Of a stretch of 64,000 nucleotides of DNA, positions 46,517 through 57,389 are shown one piece after another. The notes beneath the pieces were generated by a model. That model was given only the letters and a program-made list of their open reading frames with translations, did not search any database and was not told the DNA's origin. Numbering within the stretch: the stretch's first letter is position 1; each line of letters starts with the position of its first letter. The stretch is from Ixodes scapularis (taxonomy: Eukaryota > Arthropoda > Arachnida > Ixodida > Ixodidae): positions 16,679,085 to 16,743,084 of the forward strand of contig NW_024609839.1 in NCBI RefSeq assembly GCF_016920785.2. The letters run 5' to 3'. The translations under genes and the position numbers were made by a program.

Positions 46517-47500
46517 GTTCGAAGCAGAAACGGGCGTGCCGCTCGCAGAACGAGACTCGAGCGAACCGATCTCTCGGCGGACGTGCTGCGGCGGGCCGAC
46601 GGAGCGCGGCGATGTTTATACCAGGATCACGTACAGTCGCGTACAGTTCTCTGGGCTTTGCGGAGCCCGGAGAAGACGTCCGCTCTCGTCGGAGGTTTGC
46701 AGCAGTCTCCGGACACTGAAGGTAAGGGCGTTCACATCGCAGAGTTCACTATTGAAGGGGGGCTACTGAGGTTTTAAGAGCCACTGATCGTAGCAATCGC
46801 ATTCCAAAGACACCGCGTTGTTGTAGATTGTTTTTCACCGGCTACGTCCTGTAGGGCTGAGGCCAGGGCTGGGGCACAGTTGGCTGGGGGATCCATCGCC
46901 GGAAACGCGGAGGAACCAAGCAACGACGTGAGGCTTGCCGAGTCGGTTCGTGGGTGCCGACGACATTCGAGCAACGCTTCCAAGAAGACTGGATATTCTT
47001 TCCGGCGAGGACACAATACTTAGACAGCATGCTTGGGGCTGATGAGGATCGCAAGAGGTGGATAACAGGACAACCAATGCACAGCAAATAGGTCGAGCAC
47101 GGTACACGGCACAATAGTGGTCGCCGCCATGTCAAATTGAAACGAAGCTGACGAAGCCAAGCTCCAGTTTAGTACACATTGCGCTTCGACATACTTTATT
47201 ACAAATAATTTTATAAATCTTAAAACAATTTTTTTATATCTTAAAGGTTTAATTTAAGTCGAATAAAACAAGCAAATTCACGTTGCGTCAAATAAACTTG
47301 GTCGGAACTCGGAACCGACGAGCATCGCCGCATCGCCATCGCCATCGTAACAAAACGCAAAAACTTTCGAAAACGAAGCGAGTTTCAAAACTTTCGCAAC
47401 TTTCGGGCGCTTTCAGACTTTAGGAACACACATCGAAGAACGTTCTTGGAAAAAGGAAGTGTCCTAGGTGCCGGCGTGCCCATAAAACCAGCTGTGGATA
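46517..47500. other. Region upstream of LINE relic, perhaps its 5' UTR
   Basis: GC-rich at 46520-46720, then frames of up to 97 codons on the minus strand without family resemblance. A minus frame start next to GTCGCCGCCATGTCAAATTG (47118-47137) is noted. 47160-47300 is AT-rich. Confidence 0.3.
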
Positions 47501-47590
47501 TGAGTCTAATTGGTGAGTGCTCGCTCACTCGTTTTACTTTTTAAGTCCTTTTTGTTCGGAGCGTTTATAGCGTGATCCTTTTGTGTGCAG

Positions 47591-47772
47591 TCGGCGTGAA
47601 AGCGAACGTGTGCGGTTCCTTGTCGCACAGTGCTTTCCGCATTGGATGACCCTCGAGCTTTTGCCAAGGAAGCCACGGAACCGACCTGTCACTGCACGGG
47701 CACTCAGATTGCGGGAACGCAACCAAAGGCAAAGGTCCCACCGGAGGCAAGGGGGGCCAAGCGAGACAATTG
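47591..47772 (+). CDS. Candidate exon, Arg-rich, unknown
   Basis: An acceptor-like TTTTGTGTGCAG precedes, and a donor-like ATTG/GTGAGT follows. One frame is open throughout and reads RRESERVRFLVAQCF then LRLRERNQRQRSHRRQGG. A possible first exon (ATGAGTCTAATTG/GTGAGT at 47499) is out of phase with it, which weakens the case. Confidence 0.2.
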
Positions 47773-48344
47773 GTGAGTGTATCAGGGAGCTGGATTTCTG
47801 CAAATCGGGTGGCGGCTTGGTACCAGACAGCTAGGCGGTGTGTTTTGCGGAACCCATGACTGCTAAAGGTACCCGTTAGTGTGATGGCGCTTGTATTCGC
47901 TTCCACTGTGCGAGGTTAGATTCAAGTTCGATTTTCGTCCTCGGAAACTACTCGAAACATTGCGTGACGTGCGCGTTTAGAAATAAAGTCTGTATTGATG
48001 ATGTTGCTTGCGAAGAGTATAAACGAGTTCTCTCTCGACTGGGGCACTGACTTCTTATAAAAAAAATTCTGTGTATGGGGCACTTATTTACTAACCCTCT
48101 GGCAGTACTTTACTGTAAAGGTTAGGAGAGAAAAAAAAACGCGCATTGATTAGTGTCAAAAGAAACAGAAAAAAAAAGTGTTTTAAACTACTTCCTCCTC
48201 AGCTCACAAGCAAAGGGAGAAATCACGTGGTCGTATTTCACTGGAACCCAAAGTTATCCCAGCAGTCTGAGAGTCAGCAAGGGCAAAGCCCTGAACAAAA
48301 AGCATGCTTCACATTTTGGCAAGTGCCAACAACTATAAAGTATA

Positions 48345-48545
48345 AAACGCATGTAAGCAATTTAGCGAGCAACAAGAAAAGTGATGGCGACCCTTTTTGC
48401 TATCGCTCGATCAGCTGCACGACGAGGCAAGCCACATGCAAGCGACCGAGGCGATGAGCAAAGCTTTCTAGAAATCCAAAAACCAAGCAATGAGAGCTCT
48501 CCGTCGCTCATTGCCGTCGCTCGCTAAATCGCGTACATACGGTTC
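48345..48545. repeat. Inverted TTTAGCGAGC repeat
   Basis: CAATTTAGCGAGCAACAAG at about 48358 and GTCGCTCGCTAAATCGCG at about 48515 are inverted, about 140 bases apart. Probably a worn MITE. Confidence 0.45.
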
Positions 48546-48799
48546 AGCTTGAATTGTATGAACGCGAGAGACACATGCAACTCACTTCCAAATGCCTTTC
48601 ATATCAGGGCTACACTGCCATTTGCGTCCAAGTGCTGCAGGGGCCTCGTGCACTGGCACTTTGACACCACTTAAGAAACTAACACAAACATATCCAGGGG
48701 TTTTAGGTTGGGTTAGCCATCCTACAGAAAGGTGCTGCTCAGTTAACAGATGATTCGCTATTTTCCCGAGCGCCTCGGCCTGCCCGCGAGGAATTGTGG

Positions 48800-49562
48800 G
48801 AGAGATTGTCCTCGCCTGGCCGCTCTGCCTTGAGATCGCATTGCCTTGTCGCTTGCCTTCTCTTAATCCTGTTTTTCGATTCCATTACATATTTTTATCT
48901 ATTCCAGTGTATTTTTTATCGCTTCTAAGGGTTTCTATTCTCTTCTGTGCACAATATTTCTTGTATATATATAGTATTTGTGTCTTTATTTTGCCTTTTT
49001 CGATGGGAGTGCCGACGGACAACACACCGCTTCGCGCGTCGTTTCCCGGTGTGAGTACTACCATTGCTACAGATTCCTATCGCACTATTAGCTGTTTGTG
49101 TTGGTTCAATTAGACCCGCGTACAGTCGAGAGGAGCCGTTTATGAACAGCCGCGCACATGTCATAGGGATAGGCACAGCTCTGAATCAACTATCGTGATG
49201 CGAGAGCCGAGCGCGCTGTGATTTGGCCACCCACGCTCGCTCCATTTACTCGCACTGTAGCGTATGCCTTCGACTGCTGCTTACTTAACTAAGATACAGC
49301 ACACCGCTGTATTTTAGGGGGGCAGGGCAGGGCCCGAGGGTGGGGCCCTGCCCTGCCCCCCTCTCCCCCCCCGCGGATCTCACCAGGGGGGGGCACAAGC
49401 CTCGATGCCCCCCCGAAGTCTACGCCTATGCTTAGAAGCAATAAAATATACATTGGAATAGATAAGGACAGGTAATGGAATCGAAAAACAGAGGATTAAG
49501 AGGAGGCAAGCGACAAGGCAGTGCAATCTTAAAGCAGAGCGGCTAGGCGAGGGACAGTCTCG
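48800..49562. mobile_element. Inverted repeat, about 133-base arms, with inner hairpin
   Basis: The left arm (48800-48932) includes CTCGCCTGGCCGCTCTGCCT, GCATTGCCTTGTCGCTTGCC and TTTTTCGATTCCATTAC. The right arm (49428-49562) is its inverse at high identity. The inner right side contains a second, GC-rich piece ending ACTTCGGGGGG in reverse. That piece has a perfect 19-base stem at 49318-49362 (GGGGGGCAGGGCAGGGCCC and inverse). No frame was recognised. Confidence 0.7.
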
Positions 49563-49639
49563 CACAAATCTTCGTGCTTGGGGGATTTTGCAAAAGGGCT
49601 ATTTATATCAAGTTCAAAATGAACAGCACTCTTCATTGA

Positions 49640-50250
49640 TGGCTGATTCACACGACGAACTGATCCACATACGGATTGATCATGTCTGCGGTACGTCCGT
49701 CTCCCAAGCGCATCCACACGAAGGAGCAGACACGCAAATGACAGCCAGGACGAGCCGAACATGTTTGTGACCACACTGTGGCACTATTGTCCAAGATCGA
49801 AATCGACATTTGCTGCTTTGAACAAGAATTGTGCGAAACTGTTACGTGCGGAGTGAGACATAACACCATGATAGGCTTAGTGCGAATTGCCACTAGCCTT
49901 ACTAAACCAAACCATGGCAGAGACACAAGCATGGTCCTGCTCGAGGAGACTTTGGCGTGGAGGCGGTGAAGTCCTGGGCCCGCTAAGTGGCATTTGGAGA
50001 TGCCTCCACTCACTTTGCACTTGTGCCTTCAGTACACCACAGCCACAAGAAAGGTCTTGCTGGGTGAAAGATTCATTGGAGATTCAAAGTGATTGCGGCG
50101 TGGTAGACGCGTCTTTACAGAAGCTTTCCGACGCAGATGAGTACCAGATTCTGCGTCGTGTCAGTTGGGCAAACTTCCTCATGCCAACCTTTTTGGTATG
50201 AGAAATGAAATGAAAGAATATTTTGTTGCAATAGTTTGGGTCATTTTTCT
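49640..50250 (+). pseudogene. PIF/Harbinger-like transposon relic, copy 1
   Basis: It starts at a TGATTCACACGACG end and has an ATG followed by SAVRPSPKRIHTKEQ (49684). Later, at about 50110-50185, it reads LQKLSDADEYQILRRVSWANF. Copy 2 reads KLLDTNPEEYQNLRLVGWAKF and copy 3 (63130-64000) has related NLRRVSGTKFLELLSRV. The DPExYxNxLRxxxxxFxxLL pattern is found near the N terminus of HARBI1-type transposases. Stops and indels are common. Confidence 0.55.
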
Positions 50251-51207
50251 TTAAAAGTCTTACTTGCAACTTTCAGGAAAGCACAAGCATTACAGACCAG
50301 CTGCCCTCACAATCACGACCCCCCGCTTTCTCTTCCTGGTAGTTGCTGTCGGTGAGTAACCTGATAGCCTTGGGCTTTTCCGCTTTTCTAATAGAAATTA
50401 GCGGTTCTTGTACATGTGCAAAAGTGAAAAGTATGCTACTGCCATGTTTGTCAGTTTTGTAACTCTTCATTCCCTCAGACCGCAAAGTTGCCTTCAGCTT
50501 GGTTCACATGCACAGCACATTCATGGCATCTTGTATCCAATTGTGGGTTGGATGTGTGTTGGGGGGGGGGGGGGGGCATTACTTTGCTGGTTGAGTTGGT
50601 AGGCAGGAGATTGCGAGAAACAAAAGGGTAGATAAAATACAACCGTCACTTTTACTATGAAAACCTTTTAATACAGGACTGGCGAAAAAATGAGAACATG
50701 AAAAGGTATGACGTCCCGTCCTCCTCTTACTCTTTACTTTCTGTAACCTAGTCTGGTAATTTAGGATCATATACTACTACATAAGATTCAACAACGTGGA
50801 GGGTGTTGGCGCACCTTAACCCATTTTGGACGAGCCTCGCTCGTCCACCTAGGGTTGTTCCTAAACCGTTTAGGATGGGTGTAACTCATCCGCGCACTAT
50901 ACCTCGCCCCTTGGCTCTTTTTGGACATCCCAGGCTTGTTCCGAGCATAGTTTGCGGTGCTGCTCAGAGATGGCAGCATGTATTTTTTTTTTATTGTACA
51001 CATTTTTAAGGATGGCGACTGATTGTGGAGACATGTGCAGCTTGGGCTGTACGTGCAATAAATATAGAAAAAACAACTTAGGATCAAAAACTGAAGAAAA
51101 AAGAAACGGTTAAGGTAAACAGTGTGCGACATTATTATGCAGTTTCCTCGTTCCTTCGACAATGTCTAATTGGATACGAGACACACTTTTATGACGTGCA
51201 GGCAACG
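50251..51207. other. Intergenic with a 16-G run
   Basis: Poly-G run at 50561-50576. Near 50830 a short palindromic GGACGAGCCTCGCTCGTCC occurs. No gene was recognised. Confidence 0.4.
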
Positions 51208-51387
51208 TCAACAAAAATGTTTGGCGTGAAATGACACGCCAAAAATACAATATAAGATAGCTATACTGCTAGGACCCATTGTATGTTCCTGTAACCCTGC
51301 TAGATTTGTTTTGAGAATGGCGCAATAGTTTCGTGGATAAATCCACTTAAATGTGAATCCCTCGGAGGGGCGGATCCAAGCAGAACT

Positions 51388-51413
51388 GGAGGCTGGCTTT
51401 GTAGCCAGCCTCC
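51388..51413. repeat. Perfect hairpin within putative intron
   Basis: GGAGGCTGGCT and AGCCAGCCTCC flank TTGT. It lies in what would be the first intron of the minus-strand secreted-protein candidate. Confidence 0.7.
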
Positions 51414-51486
51414 AGCGCGATGTCTCCTTGCACGCACTGACAGATTTGGCTATTTTGGCGTCTCGAGCTTCAGTTTTCTCGTTTAC

Positions 51487-51615
51487 CTTCCACGTTTCAA
51501 GCACGCGGTTTGTGATGATTACGTCTACGACATCGCTCGCCTTGTCAGAGTGTTCGACATTGATTGCAGCAGTGATGAGTATGATTGCTATCAAGAGATG
51601 TTGAAAGCTGTTCAT
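51487..51615 (-). CDS. Candidate first exon of a secreted protein
   Basis: Starting at 51615 on the minus strand, 43 codons begin MNSFQHLLIAIILITAAINV, a clear signal peptide: short N region, then a hydrophobic LLIAIILITAAI core. They continue SDKASDVVDVIITNRVLETW and K. The exon ends AAG at a consensus-like donor GTAAAC, in phase 0. Upstream (51620-51840) is GC- and CpG-rich, as for a promoter. The frame beyond the donor loses protein character, which supports splicing. I do not recognise the family. Downstream exons were not located. The flanking repeats at 49.6 and 52.1 kb are not part of it. Confidence 0.5.
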
Positions 51616-51619
51616 TTTG

Positions 51620-51840
51620 ACTGCGACCCGCTGGCGACAAACTCCAGTGACGGCGAGTTACGGACTAACTCGTTGTGGTCACTGTCACCCGGGAATATCT
51701 CGCAGGCGCATGCAGGGTGGAAGGTCAACGGGCCGGCGGCGAGAGCGAGAAAAGCATTTGGGTTACCGAGTTGCGCGAGCGGTTTTGACCGTACCGCGGC
51801 GAGGAGAGCTTGGGCGATCATGGGGGCCCCTAGAATGAAA
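51620..51840 (-). promoter_or_regulatory. CpG-rich candidate promoter of the secreted-protein exon
   Basis: The segment directly upstream of the 51615 start is GC-rich with many CpG, unlike the AT-rich neighbours, and has no TATA box near the expected position. Its role is inference from position and composition. Confidence 0.3.
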
Positions 51841-52084
51841 GAGCGTTCATGGTCACATGCTTTGTGGGCACCATGATGTGACTAACTTGGGCAGTGTTGC
51901 CTGGTCGCCAGATGAAAATGATACAAATTCGTAAATTGAATAGTGCAATTACCAGAGCTCTAAAATTGCGTAACTTGGTGTATATACTAAGTGGTCTATG
52001 AGCAATCCATTTCAAGAATAATAGATCCGTTTAATTTTCTTGTTATAACCCCTTTAAGTCACCGCAGACTCCGCTGTCCACTTA

Positions 52085-52790
52085 TTGCCGATTCACATGA
52101 ACTTATCCGCAGATAAATTGATCAAGTGACAAGATGTCCACGAAACATCAGTCCTCCAAGCACATCCATACGGAGGAGACGAGCAGATGACAGCGAGGAC
52201 AAACTGAACCTATTCCCGGCCCTGCATCTCCGCAAAATGCCAACATCGCACTGTGGCACAGTTTTCCAAGGTCAGAAGTGATGTTTGCAACTACGATCAC
52301 TGTGCTATTATGAAAAAGTATTGTTTGCTGCTGTTATATACCGAGCAAGACAAAGCATCATGACAGGCTTAACGTGAAGCGCTACTAGCTTTACTAACCA
52401 TATGACACAAGTATCGTCCTGCTCCAGGAGGCTTCACCGTCTAAGTGATGAAGTCCTGGTGTTGCGGTGGGGCATTTGGAAATACCTTCACGCACTGCTT
52501 GCTTGTGCACCACTCTTCAGCACACTACAGCCGTAAGAAAGATCTTGGCTAGGTTGAAAACTGGATGGACATGCAGGGAAGCTTGCAGCTTGCTAGGCAA
52601 GTTTTCACTGAAGCTTCTTGACACCAACCCGGAGGAGTACCAGAACTTGCGGCTTGTCGGCTGGGCAAAGTTCTTGCAGCTTCTTTCACGAGTGGAAAAT
52701 AAGAATGGTTCGACAAAATGAAGCAGCGAATGGACAAAGTACAGTGCACTATCTTTGTTTGGCTCATTCGAAAACCAAAAATATTGCTCT
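52085..52790 (+). pseudogene. PIF/Harbinger-like transposon relic, copy 2
   Basis: It aligns in order with 49640-50250: TGCCGATTCACATGA, then ATGTCCACGAAACATCAG, CCTGCTCCAGGAGGCTTCA and TGATGAAGTCCTGG. The best protein piece is TGWTCREACSLLGKFSLKLL then DTNPEEYQNLRLVGWAKFLQ and LLSRVENK at about 52560-52705. It is about 2.4 kb from copy 1 in the same orientation. It ends just before the TTA MITE at 52827. Confidence 0.58.
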
Positions 52791-52826
52791 GCTGTTGGTG
52801 CTCTACCATAAACGCTTTTACTGTTA

Positions 52827-53007
52827 AGGCCCGTTCACACTCTTGCGACTGACTTCGACCGAGAGAGACCAGACCGGTTTTTAAGCCATTTGCTACTTCT
52901 TAGGACTGGATGCGATGCAGCGGAGTTGGTCCTAAGAAGTCGCAAGAGGCTTAAAAACCGGTCTGGTCTCTCTCGGTCTAACTCGGTCGCAAGAGTGTGA
53001 ACGGGCC
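52827..53007. mobile_element. TTA-flanked palindromic MITE (Harbinger-type)
   Basis: TTA at 52824-52826 precedes AGGCCCGTTCACACTCTTGC, and GCAAGAGTGTGAACGGGCCT is followed by TTTA. Inner stems include GAGAGAGACCAGACCGGTTT / AAACCGGTCTGGTCTCTCTC and TACTTCTTAGGAC / GTCCTAAGAAGT. It is nearly one palindrome of 181 bp. AGGCCCGTTCACAC is a usual Harbinger MITE terminus. Confidence 0.9.
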
Positions 53008-53869
53008 TTTACTCACCCGCTAAAAATCTGGGCATGGAAGGGCACTTTGCCCTTAAGTCTGGGCGTCTGCTGACGAGGTGCAAATCGGAGGAATAGCCGA
53101 CATGATGGTAACGTGACAAACGGTCCACGGATGAAAATTGCGATTCAATCTATCGCGTGAATCTGCCATTATTTGACAATTGTCCTAATATGATTAATTG
53201 ATCCCTATTAAAAAAAGAACAATTGTTCTCTGAAACAATGTAATGAAGCGAAGTTTTTATAAACAATGCCTGCTCCTTTGACAACGGAATAGTACGAGCC
53301 TTGGTATAACAGGAACTTTCCGTAGATCAGACATACATTTATTCCATGCTCAAAGTAAAGACATGAGTTTGTCTTGGCAATGCCAACCTCCTGTGTATGA
53401 TCTGTAAAAAGTCCTTAATGACCGTGGTCAAGGGAGAGGATTTTCTGCTTTCACGAACAGGATGGGGTGAAAGAAAAAGTGTCTCAATGAACAATGAACG
53501 CTCCAGCTTATCCACTCAGCCAAGTTTCTGCAACATGAACTAGGCTCTAAGAGAAAGACATAGGATAAGCACTTCGAAATCTTTAGGATTTGCCAAGGGA
53601 TGAAATTAATTAGATGCACAAAAAAGTAGACGGAGGAGGATGGCAAGAAAATTTTTGGGCTTGTGTTCTTACACTTGAATTGTTTGTGCAGGAACCATTA
53701 CTGAAGCAGCACTTCATTGCTGAGGCAATAATTTATTGCTAGTCAAAGCCTGTTTCCAGAAATGCACATCAGGTGAGCGGCTTTTTTTTTCTCTTAAACA
53801 TGAGGTGCTCTTTAACATTGCCCTCCAATCCCAAACCACGGCTAGGAGATTCTTTTCGGCTTCTGGTTG
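53008..53869. other. Intergenic, nothing recognised
   Basis: Short frames only. No repeat ends were defined. Confidence 0.4.
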
Positions 53870-53879
53870 GCCAAGAGAT

Positions 53880-54625
53880 CTTGTCAAGCCCTCTATTTGC
53901 GTCCCGGTGTTAGGCATCTGCATTGCCCTAACTTCGTTTGCGCTTTCTTCTCTGTTCTAAACTCCCAAACTTAATTCAAGCAACGGGCATCGATGGCGAC
54001 AGTCCCTCGGTCATCGGGACACCATTGCTCGGTTTTAGGGTACACGAATAACAACAGAAAGCGTTGAATACAGTCTAAGGACCTATGTATCTTGCACGGA
54101 ATCCGGCAAGGTGAGTGCGGCTGTTTCTACATGACCCCAATCTCCGGTGGCAGTGGTTTGCTTCTGTAAACTGAAAAGACTTTTCTCCAACGCTATCCTC
54201 TCGACCGTGCTCGTAACATTTTGTGAATGGAGCGCACATTGAACTTAACGCTGTACAGTCGATGAACATGGGGTACGCTCGCAAGGTGCGTGCAAGTTTT
54301 CTCGAGATAATGGCTGTTTCAGGTTGTAACATTTTCTAACTGAATTTATCTTAATATTGATATTTCAAAGTGTTGACAATGACTCAATTTTATCAACAAT
54401 GCTGAGTTGAAGGCTCATTTCTGCCGCTGGGTGTGGCTGAAAATTGTCGAAAAGCTTGTTCTATTGGTCTTCCTGAATCACGATCACCTGAACAATACCA
54501 GAGAGCCATGAACCTATGTTGACCGTCACAATGCGACTAGATACTTATTTTAAAAATTAGTACATAATGTAGCCGGGAAGAAGCCTTCAATTTCTGTTGC
54601 TGAAAGTTGAAATATGCTCATGCAT
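53880..54625 (+). pseudogene. THAP-domain element, left arm (plus copy)
   Basis: On the plus strand the frame MATVPRSSGHHCSVLGYTNN starts at 53992 and is followed by an IRQGEC block. It is the inverse partner of the minus-strand frame at 55450-55094. The second zinc-binding Cys of the C-x4-C pair is replaced (C..Y), and stops interrupt the frame, so it is dead. The arm extends left to about 53880 (inverse match to about 55550) and right to about 54625. Confidence 0.72.
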
Positions 54626-54779
54626 CAATTTCGAATCGTTGAATCATTGACCGACTCGCTCCGGCAAAAGGCCCATCTCGACTTTGCTGTTTTCAGTTCT
54701 CAACAAAAGACACACTCGTTGGCACGGGATCCTCAAATAAAACGTTTATAAACACCGATGCATGAGCATGTTTCTATGT
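54626..54779. other. Loop between THAP arms
   Basis: About 150 bases with the 27-base-spaced direct words GATGCATGAGCATGTTTC repeated at about 54757 and 54790. No gene was recognised. Confidence 0.5.
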
Positions 54780-55550
54780 TTATAAACAGTGATGCATGAG
54801 CATGTTTCAACTTTAAGTAACAGAAATTGAAAGTTTCTTTCCAGCTACATTATGTACTAATTTTGAAAATAAAAAGAATCTAGTCGCATTGTGACGGTCA
54901 GCATGGGCTCATGGCTTTCTGGTATTGCGCAGGAGATTGGGATTCAGGCAAAGCAATAGAACTAAATTTTTGACAATCGCCAGCCACACCTGGCAACGAA
55001 AATCAGCCTTCAACTAAGTGCTGTAGATAATAAAATTGAGTCAATGTCACCACTTCGAAATATCTATATTAAAATAAATTCAGTTCCAAAATGTTACAAG
55101 CTGAAAGCAAATATCAGGAGAAAACTTGCACACACCTTGCGAGCGCACCCCGTGTTCATCGACGGTACAGCGTTAAATGTGATGCCCACTCCATTCACAA
55201 AATGTTCCGAGCACAGCCGAGAGGATGGCGTTGGGGAAAAGTCTTTTCGATTTAGGGACGCAAGCCACTACTGCCGGAAATCGGGGTCATGTGGAAAGCG
55301 ATGGAGCTTAAAGACACTGCAGTCGCACTCGCCTTGCCGGATTTCGTGCAAGCTACACAGGCTCTCGGACAGTATTCGACGCTTTCTGTCGTTATTCGTG
55401 CATCGTATAACTGAGCAATGGTGTCTTGATGACCGGGGGACTGTTGCCATCCAAGCCCGTGGCTCTAATTAAGTTTGGGAGTTTAAAACAGAGAACAAAA
55501 CACGAGCAAAGTTCGGGCAATGCTTACACCGAACACTGGCAAAGCCTCTC
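54780..55550 (-). pseudogene. THAP-domain element, right arm (minus copy)
   Basis: The minus frame from 55450 reads MATVPRSSRHHCSVIRCTNN, with C-x4-C at residues 12 and 17. KLHRFPHDPDFRQ follows, then a single in-frame TAG, then WLASLNRKDFSP and SRLCSEHFVNG with C-x2-H, to a stop at 55094. This is the C2CH layout of a THAP DNA-binding domain (residues about 12-90) with the conserved Trp and FP. THAP domains occur in P-element transposases and host factors. Placement in a long inverted repeat favours a transposon. The non-coding rest of the arm mirrors 54340-54625. Confidence 0.78.
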
Positions 55551-55695
55551 ATCTGGGGCTTTCACTGTCTTTAACGCTCCAGCAAGGGGGAAAGCGCCGA
55601 TAGCCCTTTCCCCCTTTATCTCTCGCACTCTTTTAGTAAAACAGTTTATACACGGTTCTGCTCTGCTTTAACCCCGTTAAACAAACGTCTTACCA

Positions 55696-55774
55696 AGCAC
55701 CGGTGCACTGCGGAAAAGCAACACCAGCGGAAGCAAGCTCCACGGGTGTTGCTTCTCCGCAGTGCACCGGTGCT
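55696..55774. repeat. Hairpin with about 30-base stem
   Basis: AGCACCGGTGCACTGCGGAA and inverse TCTCCGCAGTGCACCGGTGCT, with AAGCAACACC / GGTGTTGCTT inside. The loop is about 19 bases. It may be a very small MITE. Confidence 0.8.
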
Positions 55775-55938
55775 CCGAAAGAAGTGCGCTCAATGGTGCT
55801 GCGAGAACAAAAAGTATGAATTACACGAAAACATCGTTCGAGTTAAGCGGCTTATAAATACATTGAAAAAGTAGCGGGTCAACCAAAGTTTTGAAATTTG
55901 TTTGACTTAACCAGAAGTATTAAATATCCGAGTTTGAA

Positions 55939-56012
55939 TTATCGCGAGCCTACTGTATATAATAAGGGAGATGCTTATATCGCGAGCCTACTGTATATAC
56001 TAAGGGAGATCT
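55939..56012. repeat. Two tandem units of about 33 bases
   Basis: ATCGCGAGCCTACTGTATAT then TAAGGGAGAT occurs twice about 40 bases apart with one change (AATA / ACTA). Confidence 0.8.
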
Positions 56013-56745
56013 GGCTCAATCCAATGTGCTTAATATCACTGAATAGTTGTGCAATTTTAATTGGCTAGTTTTATTTCTCAAGCACTTGATATGTTCGGTA
56101 TTCAAATCAATGCAAATTTTTTCTTTGGTTCAATTTATGGGGGGTTTATTTTAGATGTCATCTTTAGTAGGAGCTAGGCTAGTTTGTAAGCACGTTGCTC
56201 ACTTACTTTAACCATGCATGTCCTATACAATTTGTTGCGATTGTGTTTGAATGCAAATCCTCTTCTGCTCTTTATTTCAAGCTGCCCTTACATGCACCAT
56301 GAAGATACCGAGGAGGTCTTCAATTGAATGACAACTTCAAGCACAAGCATGGAGGGGCATCTAAATGGCCAGCACAAGGACAACTATAATGCAAATTTTC
56401 TCCAAAGTTAAAGCAAGGCATGCCTTCTTCCAATAAAGGTATTGTGGCGAAACTTCTTAATTGGTTCGTTTGTTGAGCTGTCATCTATAGGAACAGCTGA
56501 GCTCACACAAACAAAATCCTGGCAGTGAGAAGTACCGGTTGTGTGCTCTTTCTCTTTTGCAAAACATGAACTTTTTGGCTGAGGATGAAAGATTATTCAA
56601 GTTCATATCTACAATGACGGAGCTATGAACTCTCCATACCAATCTACCCCAAAAGCTTCATGTGACTTAGGCTTGCTTGAACATGGAAGCTTTTTGCACT
56701 AAATAATGAAACACTTGACATTTACGTCTTTTTGAACTGGACTCT
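56013..56745. other. Intergenic, perhaps 3'-UTR-like
   Basis: An AATAAA at about 56434 follows AT-rich plus-strand sequence. No reading frame of note was found, so this is only a possibility. Confidence 0.3.
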
Positions 56746-57151
56746 CCGTAAAAACAAGGCATATAATTTTGTAGAATGGCGAAATTTCTGTAGCCCACAT
56801 TACGGACAGCTATCCGTAGGAAATGTGAAAGCATTCCGCACTAAATACCGAAGGACTATACCTTTCCGAATTATATAAGGCCAAAGCTACGAGTCATCCG
56901 CACCAGTCCTGCACCTCTGATAAGTCAGGTGACACCCCTGGCAGATCTAGAGCTCTGCCAGCTGAGTCGCCTGATGTATCGGAGGTGCAGGTGGTACGGA
57001 TGGCTCGAGGCTTTGGCCTTATATAATTCGGAAAGGTATAGGCCTTCGGTATTTAGTGCGGACAGCTTTCACATTTCCTACGGATAGCTGTCCGTAACGT
57101 GGGCTACAGACGTTCCGCCATTCTACGAAATTATATGCCTTGTTTTTACGG
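56746..57151. mobile_element. 406-bp palindromic core of a Tc1-like element
   Basis: CCGTAAAAACAAGGCATATA and its inverse bound a near-complete palindrome centred on CAGATCTAGAGCTCTG near 56948. Inner stems include GACAGCTATCCGTAGGAAAT, CTAAATACCGAAGG and ACCTTTCCGAATTATATAAG, each with its inverse. It runs into the tandem units and TACAGTGTA end at 57152-57389. Confidence 0.85.
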
Positions 57152-57389
57152 ACGGTCCCGTTTCTAGATTACGGCAAACCATACCGGCAATATTTAACCG
57201 GCAACTTTTACCCGTAAAATGGAAAACGGATAACTGTCTGCAAAGTGAACTACGGACGTTTCGTCATTTTACGGAATATATGCCTTGGTTTTACAGACAG
57301 TCCCGTTTCTAGATTACGGCAAACCATACCGGCAATATTGAACCGGCAACTTTTGCCCGTAAAATGGGGTGAAAATTTTTTACAGTGTA
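57123..57389. repeat. Two direct units and TACAGTGTA end
   Basis: GTTTCTAGATTACGGCAAAC then CATACCGGCAATATT and AACCGGCAACTTTT occur twice (about 57123-57222 and 57269-57368). The right end GAAAATTTTTTACAGTG with TA (57388) looks like a Tc1/mariner terminus. A similar end is at 43971. The matching left end was not found. Confidence 0.7.
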
